From Bradysia coprophila (taxonomy: Eukaryota > Arthropoda > Insecta > Diptera > Sciaridae): a stretch of 64,000 nucleotides of DNA. The stretch is from the NCBI RefSeq assembly GCF_014529535.1, contig NC_050738.1:9519410-9583409 (forward strand). Reading direction: 5' to 3'. This document shows, one piece after another, positions 33,275 through 45,900 of this stretch. Below the pieces are notes generated by a model, which saw only the letters and a program-made list of their open reading frames with translations, searched no databases and was not told the origin of the DNA. Numbering within the stretch: position 1 is the first letter of the stretch; each line of letters begins with the position of its first letter. The position numbers and the translations under genes are program-made.

Positions 33275-33554
33275 TACTTAAATGTTAAAACAAATGAAGT
33301 CAAAGATATCTGAAATCAATCCTCGCTATTCTCACTTATCGTTTGTAACCACGACAGAGTCAAGTAAACCAGGCAGTAGAGCTTGATTTGACTAGGGACC
33401 TGAATTATCTAGTAGTCTTTGTGGTTTGCGATTTCAATTTATGTCATTTTTCATTTGAGTTCATTTTCATGCATTGTATGTATTAGGTCCCTCATTTGAC
33501 GTTTCAAAAATGAACCGCTAATGCCTGGTTTATTTTATGTACTATGCCGTGTTT

Positions 33555-33725
33555 ATAACCTGTTACAGACAGCTGTCATCTGTTATCGATAACGACAGCA
33601 ATAATAAACGACAAGCACTGACTAATGATGACTTATATAGCTAAAAGCATGTTCCAATCAAATGAAGTAAAAGATTTCCGAAATCAATCTATGAAAATCT
33701 TCGATCAATTGAAGTAATAGTTTGA
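33555..33725 (+). repeat. Dispersed TATATA/TATCGATA family, copy 3
   Basis: Reads CATCTGTTATCGATAACGAC, then CTTATATAGC, then CAAATGAAGTAAAAGATTT. Confidence 0.82.
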
Positions 33726-34940
33726 ATCAATAGATTCAGTTAACTATCCTAATGGCATGCGGTCTGTGAGAGTGAAAACAACTCTATTTAAAAAAGTTAT
33801 TGAAAAAAAATCAATAAATTTAATTAATAAATTAATAAATTGGTCCGTTTTTGATTTCGTCCGTAAATAATTGCATGTTTGTTATTTTTTGGAACAATTA
33901 ATTATATAACATGTCAACAAAACAAATGCATTAAAATTCATGACTGAATAGAGGCTGATAGAACGATATTTTATAGCCGCGTATAACAGTAATTTATTAT
34001 CTGTGATGTTCATTCTAATAGAATATCCAAACTTCTTTTACGGGCGACGTTTTTTTCCTCTCTATTTTACTTGCGAACTGAATGCCTTTAATTCATAAAA
34101 AGACATTGATCATTTCCATTCAGTGAGTAAAACACATTCTATGGATACTGGAAAACACAACAGAGACAATTAGCAAAATTATTGCGTTTTGCTAATTTCA
34201 TTCATTTTCCACCAACATATACTTACTCATCTGCAAAAAATGCGAACATAAAAAGTAAAAAGGGAAATTTTGCTAATGGCATTATGAGCGGCAAAGCTCC
34301 CCAATTCAAAAACAAGGAACTGCAAATTATAATCTTTATCAAGTTTACGCTATTCGCATAACATTTCATTTCTAATTTTTCGTGCTGTCTAAAGCAAAAC
34401 AGAGATGTCGAGCGCTCCAATGGCTTGTTTGTGGCAGCTCTTAAAACAGAATAAATGCAGAAATGCGACAAACAATTAATTTCGTTAGTTAAATATACAT
34501 ATAACAAAACACTTATACTTTGCTCATACGGTTGTACATAATACAAATTCGATGAAGCTTATTTATCCGTATATGGAAAACTCAAAGGGGCGCCCTAACA
34601 AAGTGTTTGAATGAATAATTGGAAGAGTGCCAAAAACAATGGAAATATTTTTAAGTGGCAGAGAGTTTGCCTTTTCGTCCATGTGATACACACACAGCGT
34701 GCATAATATTCCTGTAGGACTTTCAGTCAACAGCATTGATATAATAAAACCAGACACCACTTCAGTCTTCCACTCGTTGAACTCAATCACGGAAAGGATT
34801 TGCGCTAAAAATATTTCAATTTGTTGGTTGGTTGAATGATTATCCGTGATGCTGTATAACTAAACAACGGATATTAACTGTGGTCATCAAATTCAATTTA
34901 CAATATTTCCTCATCCTCACTCATCTGTTTCTGTTGAAGC
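33726..34940. other. Intergenic, no gene seen
   Basis: AT-rich. Two minus-strand open frames (34223-34546 and 34563-34790) have no family resemblance and no supporting splice context. Confidence 0.4.
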
Positions 34941-34944
34941 GTTC

Positions 34945-35057
34945 AGAAACGACTAGTCATCTGTTATGATGGACAAACATATGTGATGAATAGCTCTTTG
35001 TGCTGTTTTAAATATTTAAAGTAGAACAAATGAAGTAGAAGATTTTTCATCAGACCA
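34945..35057 (+). repeat. Dispersed TATATA/TATCGATA family, copy 4 (diverged)
   Basis: Keeps GACTAGTCATCTGTTATGAT at the left and AACAAATGAAGTAGAAGATTT at the right. The TATA core is lost. Confidence 0.65.
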
Positions 35058-35204
35058 AAGTGACACAAGACAAGGAAAAAGAATGAACAGATATCCCGAG
35101 AAAATTTGCTGTTTAAAAAATTAAATATTGAGCTTCTTATGACCGAAGTACTCTTAAGAGGTTGATCAGCTCAATACTAAAACTATTATACTTCAACAAA
35201 TTTT

Positions 35205-35280
35205 CTCATTGTATAAGACAACATTAGCCGAGCACATCTCTAATTTTTAAAGTTGATCACGCTAACAGATGACTTAGCCG
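35205..35280 (-). repeat. Dispersed TATATA/TATCGATA family, copy 5 (partial)
   Basis: Reads GTATAAGACAACATTAGCCGAG, then GCTAACAGATGACTTAGCCG. It sits in inverse orientation to copy 4, 150 bp away. Confidence 0.65.
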
Positions 35281-35679
35281 TACTGTATATCATTACAATG
35301 TGTAGATGCGAAAAACCACACAAGAAAAACAAAAACAAAAAATTTTCAGTAAATGCTCACGCATAGGTATATATACACACCGAGTGTATTCTCTTCAAAT
35401 TTACTTTTCGATAGAAGAAAAATGCAATCAAACGCATAATAATAAACCTCGACTATACAATGCACTACCACATGCTCATAGCATTGAAGATATAGCATAA
35501 AAAGTATGGGTACCATAATTTTAGATTACCATTTGAAGCTCTTGCTGATGTCAACGGTATACATAGGTAATTGATCAAGTTCAATGAATGATTCATATGC
35601 TCTACGGAAAGGTAACAGAAAAGACTATTAATACACCTATCTGTTGTCACCGACGTCAACAATGAATGATAATGTCTAT
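35281..35679. other. Intergenic, no gene seen
   Basis: No exon or clear repeat recognised. Confidence 0.4.
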
Positions 35680-35862
35680 AGAGTGTTATGATGAAAGAGA
35701 AAGGATATTTTGACAAGTACCACAAGGCAGGTTATAATAAACTGGTTTTCGGTCCTCTCGCTCTCAACGTACCACGTTGAAAGAGAAGTAAATACTTTGA
35801 CAAGTACCCCAAGGCAAGTTATAATAACTAGTCATCGGTTTTCTCGCTCTGATCATGACAGA
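35680..35862 (-). repeat. Dimeric repeat, about 89-bp unit (copy B, inverted)
   Basis: Two tandem units with GACAAGTACCACAAGGCAGG or its variant followed by CTCTCGCTCT are the reverse complement of the dimer at 23178-23370. The two copies are 12 kb apart and share the same dimer structure. Confidence 0.8.
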
Positions 35863-35866
35863 CATA

Positions 35867-36056
35867 CAGTGTTTAAGGAGAGCGAAAACCAGTTAAATTT
35901 AATTGGTCTCGGGGTCAGCTGTCAAATATTCATCAATGAAAAAAGAAATTGAGAGTTGAGCCCAGTTTAAATTTGTATGTGATTTCTCTCATTTTGACGT
36001 GTGCCACCGAGACCAGTTTAAACAAAGTGGTCAAAAATCGCTCTCCTTAAACACTG
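35867..36056. repeat. 190-bp MITE with CAGTGTTTAAGGAGAGCG ends and TA duplication
   Basis: CAGTGTTTAAGGAGAGCGA is inverted at the right as TCGCTCTCCTTAAACACTG. TA flanks at 35865-35866 and 36057-36058 give a Tc1/mariner-type signature. It abuts dimer copy B. Confidence 0.88.
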
Positions 36057-36059
36057 TAT

Positions 36060-36973
36060 CAGAAGTTGTATAGAAGTACAAGATCTGATCTGATATCAAA
36101 CATTACGTTATGCTCAAAACAAAATGTCAAATTGACGGACACTCACTTCTGTGTTTACTTTACAACAATGGAAAGTGGGAGGAGATTTCATTGTTTGACA
36201 GTGGTTGCGTTTCTTGCCATACATTTTGTGCTGTTGGGTATTTAGTAGTGTGGCACTGTAATCATCAATTCTTTTTTATAAATACATCCGCATTCGGTAG
36301 CCGCAAGTCTTGAAATTTCTCTTCGTGTCGTAAAACACATTTTTTGACGCTCTGTGCTTGAAGTTTTTGTTTGCTCTGTTTAGTTACATTTTAGACGCGA
36401 AGTGGAGAACACGATTTTATTTCAATTCAAAAGCGATTCATAATAACGGGTTTTCTCGGTTTCTTTTTGTTATTTTTTCTATGTATAACAGTGGTTATGT
36501 TGTTCACTAGTATTTGACTTTTAAAATCACAATAATTTTCTTTAAAACTATCAAAACAAAGTGTAATTAAGCAGTTTGTTTTTAATTTAAACTTTTTGTC
36601 AGTATTAAGAAGTTAGTAACGCGGCGGTGATTATTACAACGTTAACCGGGAATTCGTTTGGCTATTTTTGAGTTTCTGTGAAATTAAAACATAAATAATT
36701 TCGAAAAAAGCGAAGTTTTCACAACAATTATCATTTTGCGAATTAAATAAAATTCCCAAATAGTTGCAGAACGACAGCAACGAAATATAAATAATTTCGT
36801 TTAGTTATGAAAAATGTGCCTACCTATACACCGTCTGGTATTGTGAAAATTTCTTAAAGAAAAAAAAATTCGAATCGACAGTTGAGAGCAGTGTAGAGGC
36901 AATGTGTGATGACAAATAAAAGTTATTTTTAGTTTGAAAAACTTGATCATTGTGGTCCGGTCATTATACGAAG
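36060..36973. promoter_or_regulatory. 5' flank and 5'UTR of the Methuselah-like gene
   Basis: AT-rich upstream sequence. Start-site motifs were not resolved and untranslated exons could lie further left. The short open frame at 36110-36313 is not recognised. Confidence 0.35.
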
Positions 36974-39900
36974 ATGATTAAAATGCACCTGCTGAATCAC
37001 TTTTCGGCAAATTTAATTGGCCTACTTTTCGTGTTTATGTTATGGACGGATTGTGTGCGTTCCGGTCGTGTACCCGTACCAGTGACAATAAATAAATGTT
37101 GTCGTCTCGGCGAGGGAATGGACCCAAACAGACAATGCAATATCGGCGGCACGGAAATGTGGGTGCCTCATGTGTATTTACTGAATAAGAAGACTTACTT
37201 CATGCCGAAGGGAGAGGCTCCACGTTTCTTCAAAATTAAGGAAGGAACGAAACCAGCAACATGTAATGATCCGGAACTGTTCGTTGGATCTACCGATTTC
37301 GTATTATTCTCGAACGGTTCGCTATTTATTTCCGAAAAGGCTCAATTGGTGTCGGGAGACGACTATTGCGTTGAAAAGGACATGGCACTCGTGTGCTTTC
37401 CACGGCCAGAAGGTGCCAATTCGTTGACAGCCCCGATCAAACTAACAAAAGTGAAAAAGTGTTGCGGTGTGCAATCGGTTTATCACGAAGAGCTTGCCAA
37501 TTGCATTGTGCTGGAAGATGGACATGACGTTTTATCGAAAAAGTTGATTAATTCTTCGGCCGTTGATATTGTGTACGGTTTTCCGAAGTGTGAAAGTAAT
37601 CATCGCTATACTGTCGCGGGCAAATTTCAAACGAACTATTTTGATGAGTCAGATGGATCTGTGACTTCGGAAACTGGAAGGAAGTTCCCGTACAGTGAAT
37701 ATTGCTTGGAGCATACATTGAATGATATTGACTCGAATGTGGATATATTTACGTGTGCCGAACAATTTTCGGGACCAGAGACCGTTCCAGTCAAAACATA
37801 TGTAAGTAGCGAGGCTTCAATTTATTTAGTTACTAACGCAACATTACTGAGTAGCAACTCTGGTATAATCTTATCCTTTGGTTTTGTCTTTGTGTAATAA
37901 ATACCTTTTACATGCTACATGCGTCGAAAACCGCCCTCAACATGTACAGGCAATCACATAACTAGGGAAATGAAAAGTCTCGTTTTCTTGTGTTTATTGA
38001 CCTCGGCTACGCTTCGGACCAACAAAGTTCACACGAAAAATCTACTTTTGATCGTTTTTTGTAAAATACTATTGTTGACCAAGATTACTTATGAGCCCTA
38101 GCTAGACTGTGTACATGAGAAGCATGGCAACAAAGTCATGAAATCTGTTATTTCATTTTTGTAGAGTATTTCCTAGTGCTTGATTCAAAATCTATTACTT
38201 CAATATTTCTGTCACACATTTCGTTACATAAGACAAAACTAGCCGGAGCTCATCGCTTTTTCTTGTCGTTGTTGTCGATAACAAATGACTATCCGTTTGT
38301 CTGTTTCTCTTAGATCAATTTTAGCTCACTCATCCATTCAATTGATCAGTGCCTATATTCGCGAAAACATTTTCACGAATTTTCTCAAATTTTCGTGAAT
38401 TTTCGCAAAAAGTTTTTTGTGAAAATTTGAGAAAATCACGAAATTTTGAGAAAATTTGTGAAGATATTTTCGCGAATATAGGCACTGCAATTGAAAGTAT
38501 ACAATTATTCATTGTGATGAGGACAAATCCGTTCAAAACCATCTTCTTGATTCAAAACACAAACAATTCTGTTGAGCAATTGAGTTATGTGTGCTATGCA
38601 CATTGAAACATCGAGCAAGTTGCCATCTTTTTGTGATAGCGATACTACAGAGACAATTCGGTTTTTCATTTCGAAACCATTAAATCTCTTGAATCAATAT
38701 TTTAATTAAACTCAGATGGCTAACAAGTAATTCTGTGTTTCTCCAGCAGCACGACCACCAATTCTATTATTTATTTTGTTCAATCTGAGTGACTTTATTA
38801 CTTCGAACAACAGAAGATTGTCGAAGTTATACAGTTTCTTAGCGGAACGATGACAACTTTCTCGGATCAGACAGTAAACAAAACCTACAATACGAAAACA
38901 TTCGGCTCATTAAAATATGTCCCAGCCTTATATAGCAACACAACGATTTTTTTTTTTCTCTTCACCGGTGTTTGTCTCGGCATGCACAGTTCAAAAACTT
39001 CTGTTTTATTTCAATATTTCTCACAGTTTATATATTTTTGTTTTCATGTTTTTTCGTTCTTGCTTTCATACAATTCAGACTGTGATTACTTGTAATGTTT
39101 ACACAAATATTTCCGAAAAACCGAGGAATAAAATGTTTTTTTTTCTGATTTTATTATTTCCAGGACGTCCGCTTTGTGCTGTATGCCATAGGACTGTTAA
39201 TATCCGTGATATTTTTAACGGCCACTTTAGTAACTGGATTTTTATTACCCTCAAACCATCATGTACTTCATTGGCGATGCCAAACATATTACGTAGCGTG
39301 CTTGCTAGTTGGTGATCTATTGTTGGCAATTACCCAAATATTTGGTAATACAATTGTTGGTACAGCATGTGTTTCAATGGGTAAGTTTTTTTTATTTCAA
39401 ATATTTTGCATGATAATTTACGGTATGCCACGGAACGATTTCGAGTATTTTGAGGTGATTTACACTCGTCATAGATCATTGTTACAATGCGAATGTTATC
39501 TTCTGTTTTTAATGGCTAAGTTTCGTAACAAAAGCTCTGATTTTTTGTTTCAATTCTTTAACTATCAACTGCAACATAAACAAAATGTGACATGAACAGA
39601 CACTAAAGCTTAATAAAGGTTAAGGTAGTTCCTGATATAAAAATATATTCTCGGAGGTCGTGTGTTACAAAGTATTTGAAAGGTATTGCCTTAGAAGCAG
39701 GTCGATAGACAGTTTAGAATTTTTCAGTGAAAAGTTTGAAATTCTGCTGTGTCACTATTGATGTTTCCGTTTCCGCACACTTTGTCTATACACGTTATGT
39801 TGTAAACTGGCAGTGCACCGTAAAACATTGTTTGTTTAAAATGTTACAGACGGCAATTCATCTGTTATCTACAACGACTACAACAGTAGATGATGGGCTA

Positions 39901-42900
39901 TTCCTAATGCAGTCTTATATAACAAAACGTATGTTTGAACAAATGAAGTAGAAGATTTTGCATAAATCTCTTGAAAATATTCTACGATTGGAAGTCTCCG
40001 ACTGAATTTACTGAATTAACTGAATTAAAGTCGACTCTAGCGAGTTACAATTTTTATAAATTGACGAAACACCAGAGAATACATCGCTTAATTAGTGTAA
40101 GGGTACATGAATTTATGTTGGGCCTAATCTGTCCGATCGTTCACAACATTTCGACAATTCGTTGATGACTATAATTCTCATGTTATAAACTACTTATTCA
40201 CATGGAACACGTGGTACAAGTTCCTCAAGTCTGCGTAGTTCATATTATTACCTGTAATTACTGTCAGCAATTTGTCGTGAGAAACGCGCAGTCTAATCGC
40301 TGTTATTTTTTTATATAGAAATGTACCCGATAAAGGTGGGCAAAGTTTTCTTTTTAATAAACAAAGTTTAATTTCTCAGTTTTCATTTCAAAGTTTTCAA
40401 AGTAATATTCCCCCTCGGTTCAACGGTGCCATGCATTAAAACTTTTTTAGTGACAAAGAAATTATCTTCACAACATTTATTGTTACGGCACGTCGTTGTA
40501 CTTTGTTCAATCAATTTCACTCGAACAGAAAAAAAGAAACTTTTTTACGGTTATACCTCTCCACAAACTGGTAATTAATGTTACCCGCCTCAGAACGTTC
40601 CGAATTTTGACACGATTATGTTGTCCATTTTGCAGGGATAGATGCCAAGTTTGTCAAAAGTCCCAACTCTATCAATCAAATAAATTTCGACTCAAGTCTG
40701 TCTTACACACAAAGCAGACATTATACTATTACCAATCACGCGGTCGCTTTTAGATTTCAAACTATTGCTTAACTGATCTCTTTTTCAACCGAAAAAAATT
40801 TGATTGCCTCGTAATTAATCAGATAGATCTTGTGAATGAAGTACACCATTGCGGGATTATAATAATAAAAAAAGTTCATTCCAAACATATCATTCTGAAT
40901 CAAATTCATTATTTTAATTGAATTTCAAACCTGTCACTGCGGTGTTAAAATCCGCTTTACATTTCGATCTACAATATTGATTCTACGTATCTCTAAATTA
41001 ACTTAATTTCGACGACGGAAACGAATTCCTTTTTTTCATGTAGTCGAAAATAGTGAGGTGTCCAATCGAATTTGACAATAAATTTACGAATCATTTTTTA
41101 CCTAAATCAATTTACGGAGAACAAGCAATACTAGCATGAGAACATCTCGCACCGTGTTTGAATTTAAAAAAAGAGAGTCAAAATCGAGTCCGAAATCAAA
41201 CGGATTTTTATTATCGAGATTGAATTTGTTTTGAAAATAAAAATATATTTTCGAATCATTTCATCAGAGTTTGGTATTTTTAATTACTTGGCAGTGAATC
41301 AAAATAAATAAATAAATCGAATCCTATATAAGACCAATACCGTTTATCCCATTCGGTTTTTTTTTTCTTCTTTCTTTTTTAAATATGATATACTTAGATA
41401 AAATCTCTTTACATGTTTATTTATGTTTCGCACAAACTCGAATCGAGATTTGTGTGCGGTCAAATTGTATGTATAAAATTATCTCTGAATTTGATTGGGA
41501 AAAATCGGCAGAAAAAATTGTGTATTTTCAAACGTATTACAATTTTTCAAACCGATTAGCGTCTCGAATAATATTCGTCACGTTAGTTGGAGGTGTCGCG
41601 TTCAGCAACACGCTTGCCAAAATCACACATAATATTACGAAAATATTCTTTGGATCATATATGAACAGATGTTATAAAGAAAAAAACGTGTAGACATTTC
41701 AGCATTTGACACTAATTTCAGCACTTCTAAATTGTGTGTTGTGTCCGACTATACATTCACGACGACTGAGTTATGTAAATGTAATTTTCTGCTCACTTTT
41801 ATTTATGATAAACAACGATTAATATTCGTCTCATGCATTTAACAACAATTTTGTGAGCAAATTTTGTTCTCTTTTTTTTGTTTGACCGTGTGATCAACAA
41901 AAATCTTGTGTACACTCTGACATCATCGGCCTAATTCCCGAGTAAAAATGAAGCACGAAAAAAAGGTCATAATTTGTCAGCATACGGAGGAGGTCTAACA
42001 CTCGGAACAGTGCAGGTATCCCTATATGTGAACCTTTATTTATGTCGACTTGCGAATATTTGAATCTGAGCCATCTGATCTGACCTGCATTTATATGAAA
42101 TTTGAAAAGGTTCATGTAAATCAGGTCAGATTTCCGGTATATCCGGAATATTTCAGGTCTACTTGAAATCTGATCTGATTTACCTGAACTTTAACTTTCA
42201 AGGTATCCCTGAACCCGAACTGACCCGACCTGAATTTATCTGCAATCGGAAAATTAGTAGAAGTTCAGGTAAATCTTGTCAGATTTCAGGTATATCCGGG
42301 TTTTTTTCAGGTATACCTGAAATCTGACCTGATTTACCTCAAGTTTTGCTGATTTTCCGATTTCAGGTAAATTCAGGTAAAACAAAAAGTTTCAGTTCAT
42401 TTTCAATATATTCAGCCATTGAGGTTGCAGGTCGACCTGACCTGGTCCGAGTCTTATTGGAGGTCTGGTTAGGGATTTCTTTAGTTCATCTCATTTAACC
42501 TGTTACATACGGCAAGCATATATCTACTATTATTCTCGGGGCAATTACTTCCATTGATCAAAGTATTTTTAATCGGTTGATTTCAAATCTTGTACTTCAA
42601 TTTTTTTAACATGTATTTTACTATATAAGTGACCAGAGCTTGTCATTATTTTTGCCGTCGTTATCAATAACAGATGTATAACAGTCGTAGGTCGAAGACT
42701 ATATTTTTTGCAATTAAGTGGATTATAGACTGCACCTGGTCATGAATTAAAGAAGCATTTGTACGTGTACCTTATACCGCCTGATCTTCTCATCTTATCA
42801 TTTTAATCTTCTTATTTTCTCGATTCTATTCTTCCTATATCTACCTCATACATTATCCGTTAGACGGTGTGGCCACATTCCGTTTGGATTTGTTGGCAAA

Positions 42901-45900
42901 ATACTTCTCAAAATCGAATTAATCAAACCTACATGAAAAATCGTTATTGAATAAAACAAGTAAATTTACTCTCAGTCATGCCATTCCCACCGACACACTG
43001 TTTCAGACAACAATAACAACCATCTCCATGTCGACGTCTTTCAAATTTCTGATGCAAATACAGAAAATCATCTTTGCCGTATGAGAAATACTCGTACTGC
43101 TGGCTCGTTTCTTGTTTCTACAACTACGTTCTCCCAAAAACCTGCTGATTCCAATTAAATTCCTCTGGCAAATCTTACGGCATCAACAGACAATGAAATT
43201 TGATCATTGGAAACCACATTATTGAGTGTGGAAGCAGATTTTTCAGTCGGAACCACTTCTGCAGCCAGTCGTACACTGAAATAATAACGTTCAACATAAA
43301 TGATTTTCATACAATAATGCTTTTGTTCGTAATACCAATTTTGCTATAATCTGATTTCTGTGGTCAGTGAATCGCTTCGTGTAGATGCAGTTATACAAGC
43401 ATGGTCACCGAGTATATGGACTAGAGACTGATGAATAAAATCCGTATTTGAAAGATGTTCAATTGAAATGACGCCACAACACAGTCCCCACACGCACATT
43501 ATATGTAGTTCAACAACAAGCAAACAATAGAAATCTTTCGAATAAATATTTGATCATCGATCCCTAGTTAGATTAATCGTATACTCTAAAACCGAAATAC
43601 AGAATTAATTGTTTTCATCGAACATAATGGAACGAATATTTGATTGTTATTGCATTTTCATTTGGCTATTATATTCAACGATAACTCTTAGCTAAAGTCT
43701 GTAATTTAGCGCAAACATTATGATTGATACAACGCAATTTTCGACTATCGAATAAATAAATTTCAGATTCGATAGTTTTATATACTCTCTCATTAAGATC
43801 ACAACAGCATTTCATCAGATACCAATCTCCAACTGTGCCATGATACACAGTTACAGATGGTGTGAGAAAAAAAAAGTTGAGAAAATAAATATTTTTTTTC
43901 TTCGTCCACAATATGAATATGCTCGATCACGTATACCACGTCTTCAACGTCTTCAAGAATATATAACTTCAAGTTAAACTTTATTGCAAATGAAATAAAA
44001 ATTTCTATCTTCGGCTGTTGTGCATTCTATGTCTATACCTCCCATTCGAAATCATTTCACATTTTATGCAACGCAACAAATAATCTCGGGCTCTACATTA
44101 TTATTATTACCTCTCTATGAGGTTTGAATGTGTTGAGCAATGGCTTTCTCTTTGCTTACAGTCAATTTGATACAATTTTCTTTCACGACTGTTGTAATAT
44201 ATTTATTCGATACAACAAAGGCAATCGTTTATCTGTTTATTTATTTATTGTTAGTTTCTGCAACGTCAGAAAATGAGAACATCTCGCATAGCATACGAGA
44301 TCGATATGGATGTAGTATAGGTTGTGTGATCTTGAAGAAAAAAAAAATTGTTCTCCATTGGATGTTCACCTACACACGATATGGTTTTACATGCTTCAGT
44401 ACCGAAAATTGTTATTTTCATTGTAGCAAATCGATGGATGGGTAATTATGAGTAGATTCAACCTGTAAAATTTACAATGTAACTTAAAGACTACAGTCGA
44501 GAGAATCGGTATTTTGATTATAGGTGATTACTGCCCTTGTCTTCTATTCAAAATTCTTTTACTTAGACAACAAAGTCTCCAAGTTACATAAATAACTATT
44601 CTTCAGCGATTTTTTTTAAAATTTGTTTTGTCGATTGTGAAAAAAGTGACTTATTTACTCGACTTCGACATTTATGGCAAGGTAGTTTCAAGGTTATTTT
44701 AACTGAGTTTCTTCTTCAGAAAGATCTTTTTTAGCCCCGTACGAAGTACTGGGGGCTTATAAGATTAATATGCCGTTTGTAACACGTCGAATTGGAAGCA
44801 GACAGTAAGGGCAAAGCTTTTGGTTATGTTCATAGATGACGAATCCGCAATAAAAAAAATGTCCGTCCGTCCGTCCGTCCGTCCGTGACCCCTCTAGCTT
44901 GAGCAAATCACAACCTTTTTTCAAAATTCTTTTTTTCCCCGATTGGTATCGACAAAAGTAAGGTCAAGTTCGAAAATGGGCATGGTAGGGTCGGCCCTTC
45001 CAGAGCTAGGGCCCTATAGGTGTTTTTCAGTCTTTCGACGATATCTACCGAAATACGCACGTAATAGCTGCTTGTGATATATCAAATGAAAGGTATTGAC
45101 GAGTAGAACAAAGTTGCTGAACATTGTTTTTGTGTAGGATGCAACGCGAGCTTGTTGGGAGGGCTCAAAGGTCGTTACTCGGCCCTAAGTTTTTTTCCAC
45201 ATAAATCGAGTAAATCTCATCCGATTTTGCCAGATTTAGTTTTTTATGGAAGGTAATTGAATACCGAAAAGAACGTGGCGAAAAAAGTTTCAAATTTGGG
45301 CCCTTGGACTAAGGCCGCTACTCGGCCCTAAGTGTTTTTTGCACATAAATCGAGTAAATCTCATCCGATTTTGCTAGATTTTGTTTTATTTGAGAGATAA
45401 TTGAATACCGAATAGAATGATGGCAAAAAATGTTTCAAATTTGGGCCCTTGGACTAAGGCCGCTACTCGGCCCTAAGTGTTTTTTGTACATAAATCGAGT
45501 AAATCTCATCCGATTTTGCTAGATTTTGTTTCATTTGAGAGATAGTTGAATGCCGAATAGAATGATGGCAAAAAAAGTTTCAAGTTTGGGCCCTTCGACT
45601 AAGGCCGCTACTCGGCCCTAAGTGTTTTTTGCACATAAATCGAGTAAATCTCATCCGATTTTGCTAGATTTAGTTTTTTATGGAAGGTAATTGAATACCG
45701 AAAAGAACGTGGCGAAAAAAGTTTAAAATTTGGGCCCTTGGACTAAGGCCGCTACTCGGCCCTAAGTGTTTTTTGCACATAAATCGAGTAAATCTCATCC
45801 GATTTTGCTAGTTTTTGTTTCATTTGAGAGATAATTGAATGCCGAATAGAATGACGGCAAAAAAAGTTTCAAATTTGCGCCCTTGGACTAAGGCCGCTAC

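Larger units (their letters stand above)
32637..33541. mobile_element. About 900-bp foldback element carrying nested insertions
   Basis: The outer arms pair across the whole unit. AACCAGGCAG, GGGACC and ATAATTCAGGTCCCTAGTC at 32637-32783 are inverted at 33391-33541 (GACTAGGGACCTGAATTAT, AGGTCCCT, CCTGGTTTA). The left arm is interrupted by a 225-bp element (32792-33016). The centre carries a further palindrome (33157-33274). No transposase frame is present. Confidence 0.82.
37802..39163 (+). other. First intron of the Methuselah-like gene
   Basis: Bounded by GTAAGT and TTTCCAG. It contains one copy of the dispersed family (38138-38305) and a 142-bp MITE (38346-38487). No other gene seen. Confidence 0.75.

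Noticed and set aside
41385..41693. 102-residue open frame in the long GPCR intron
   Set aside because: No recognisable domain, AT-driven composition and no splice context; not supported as a cassette exon.
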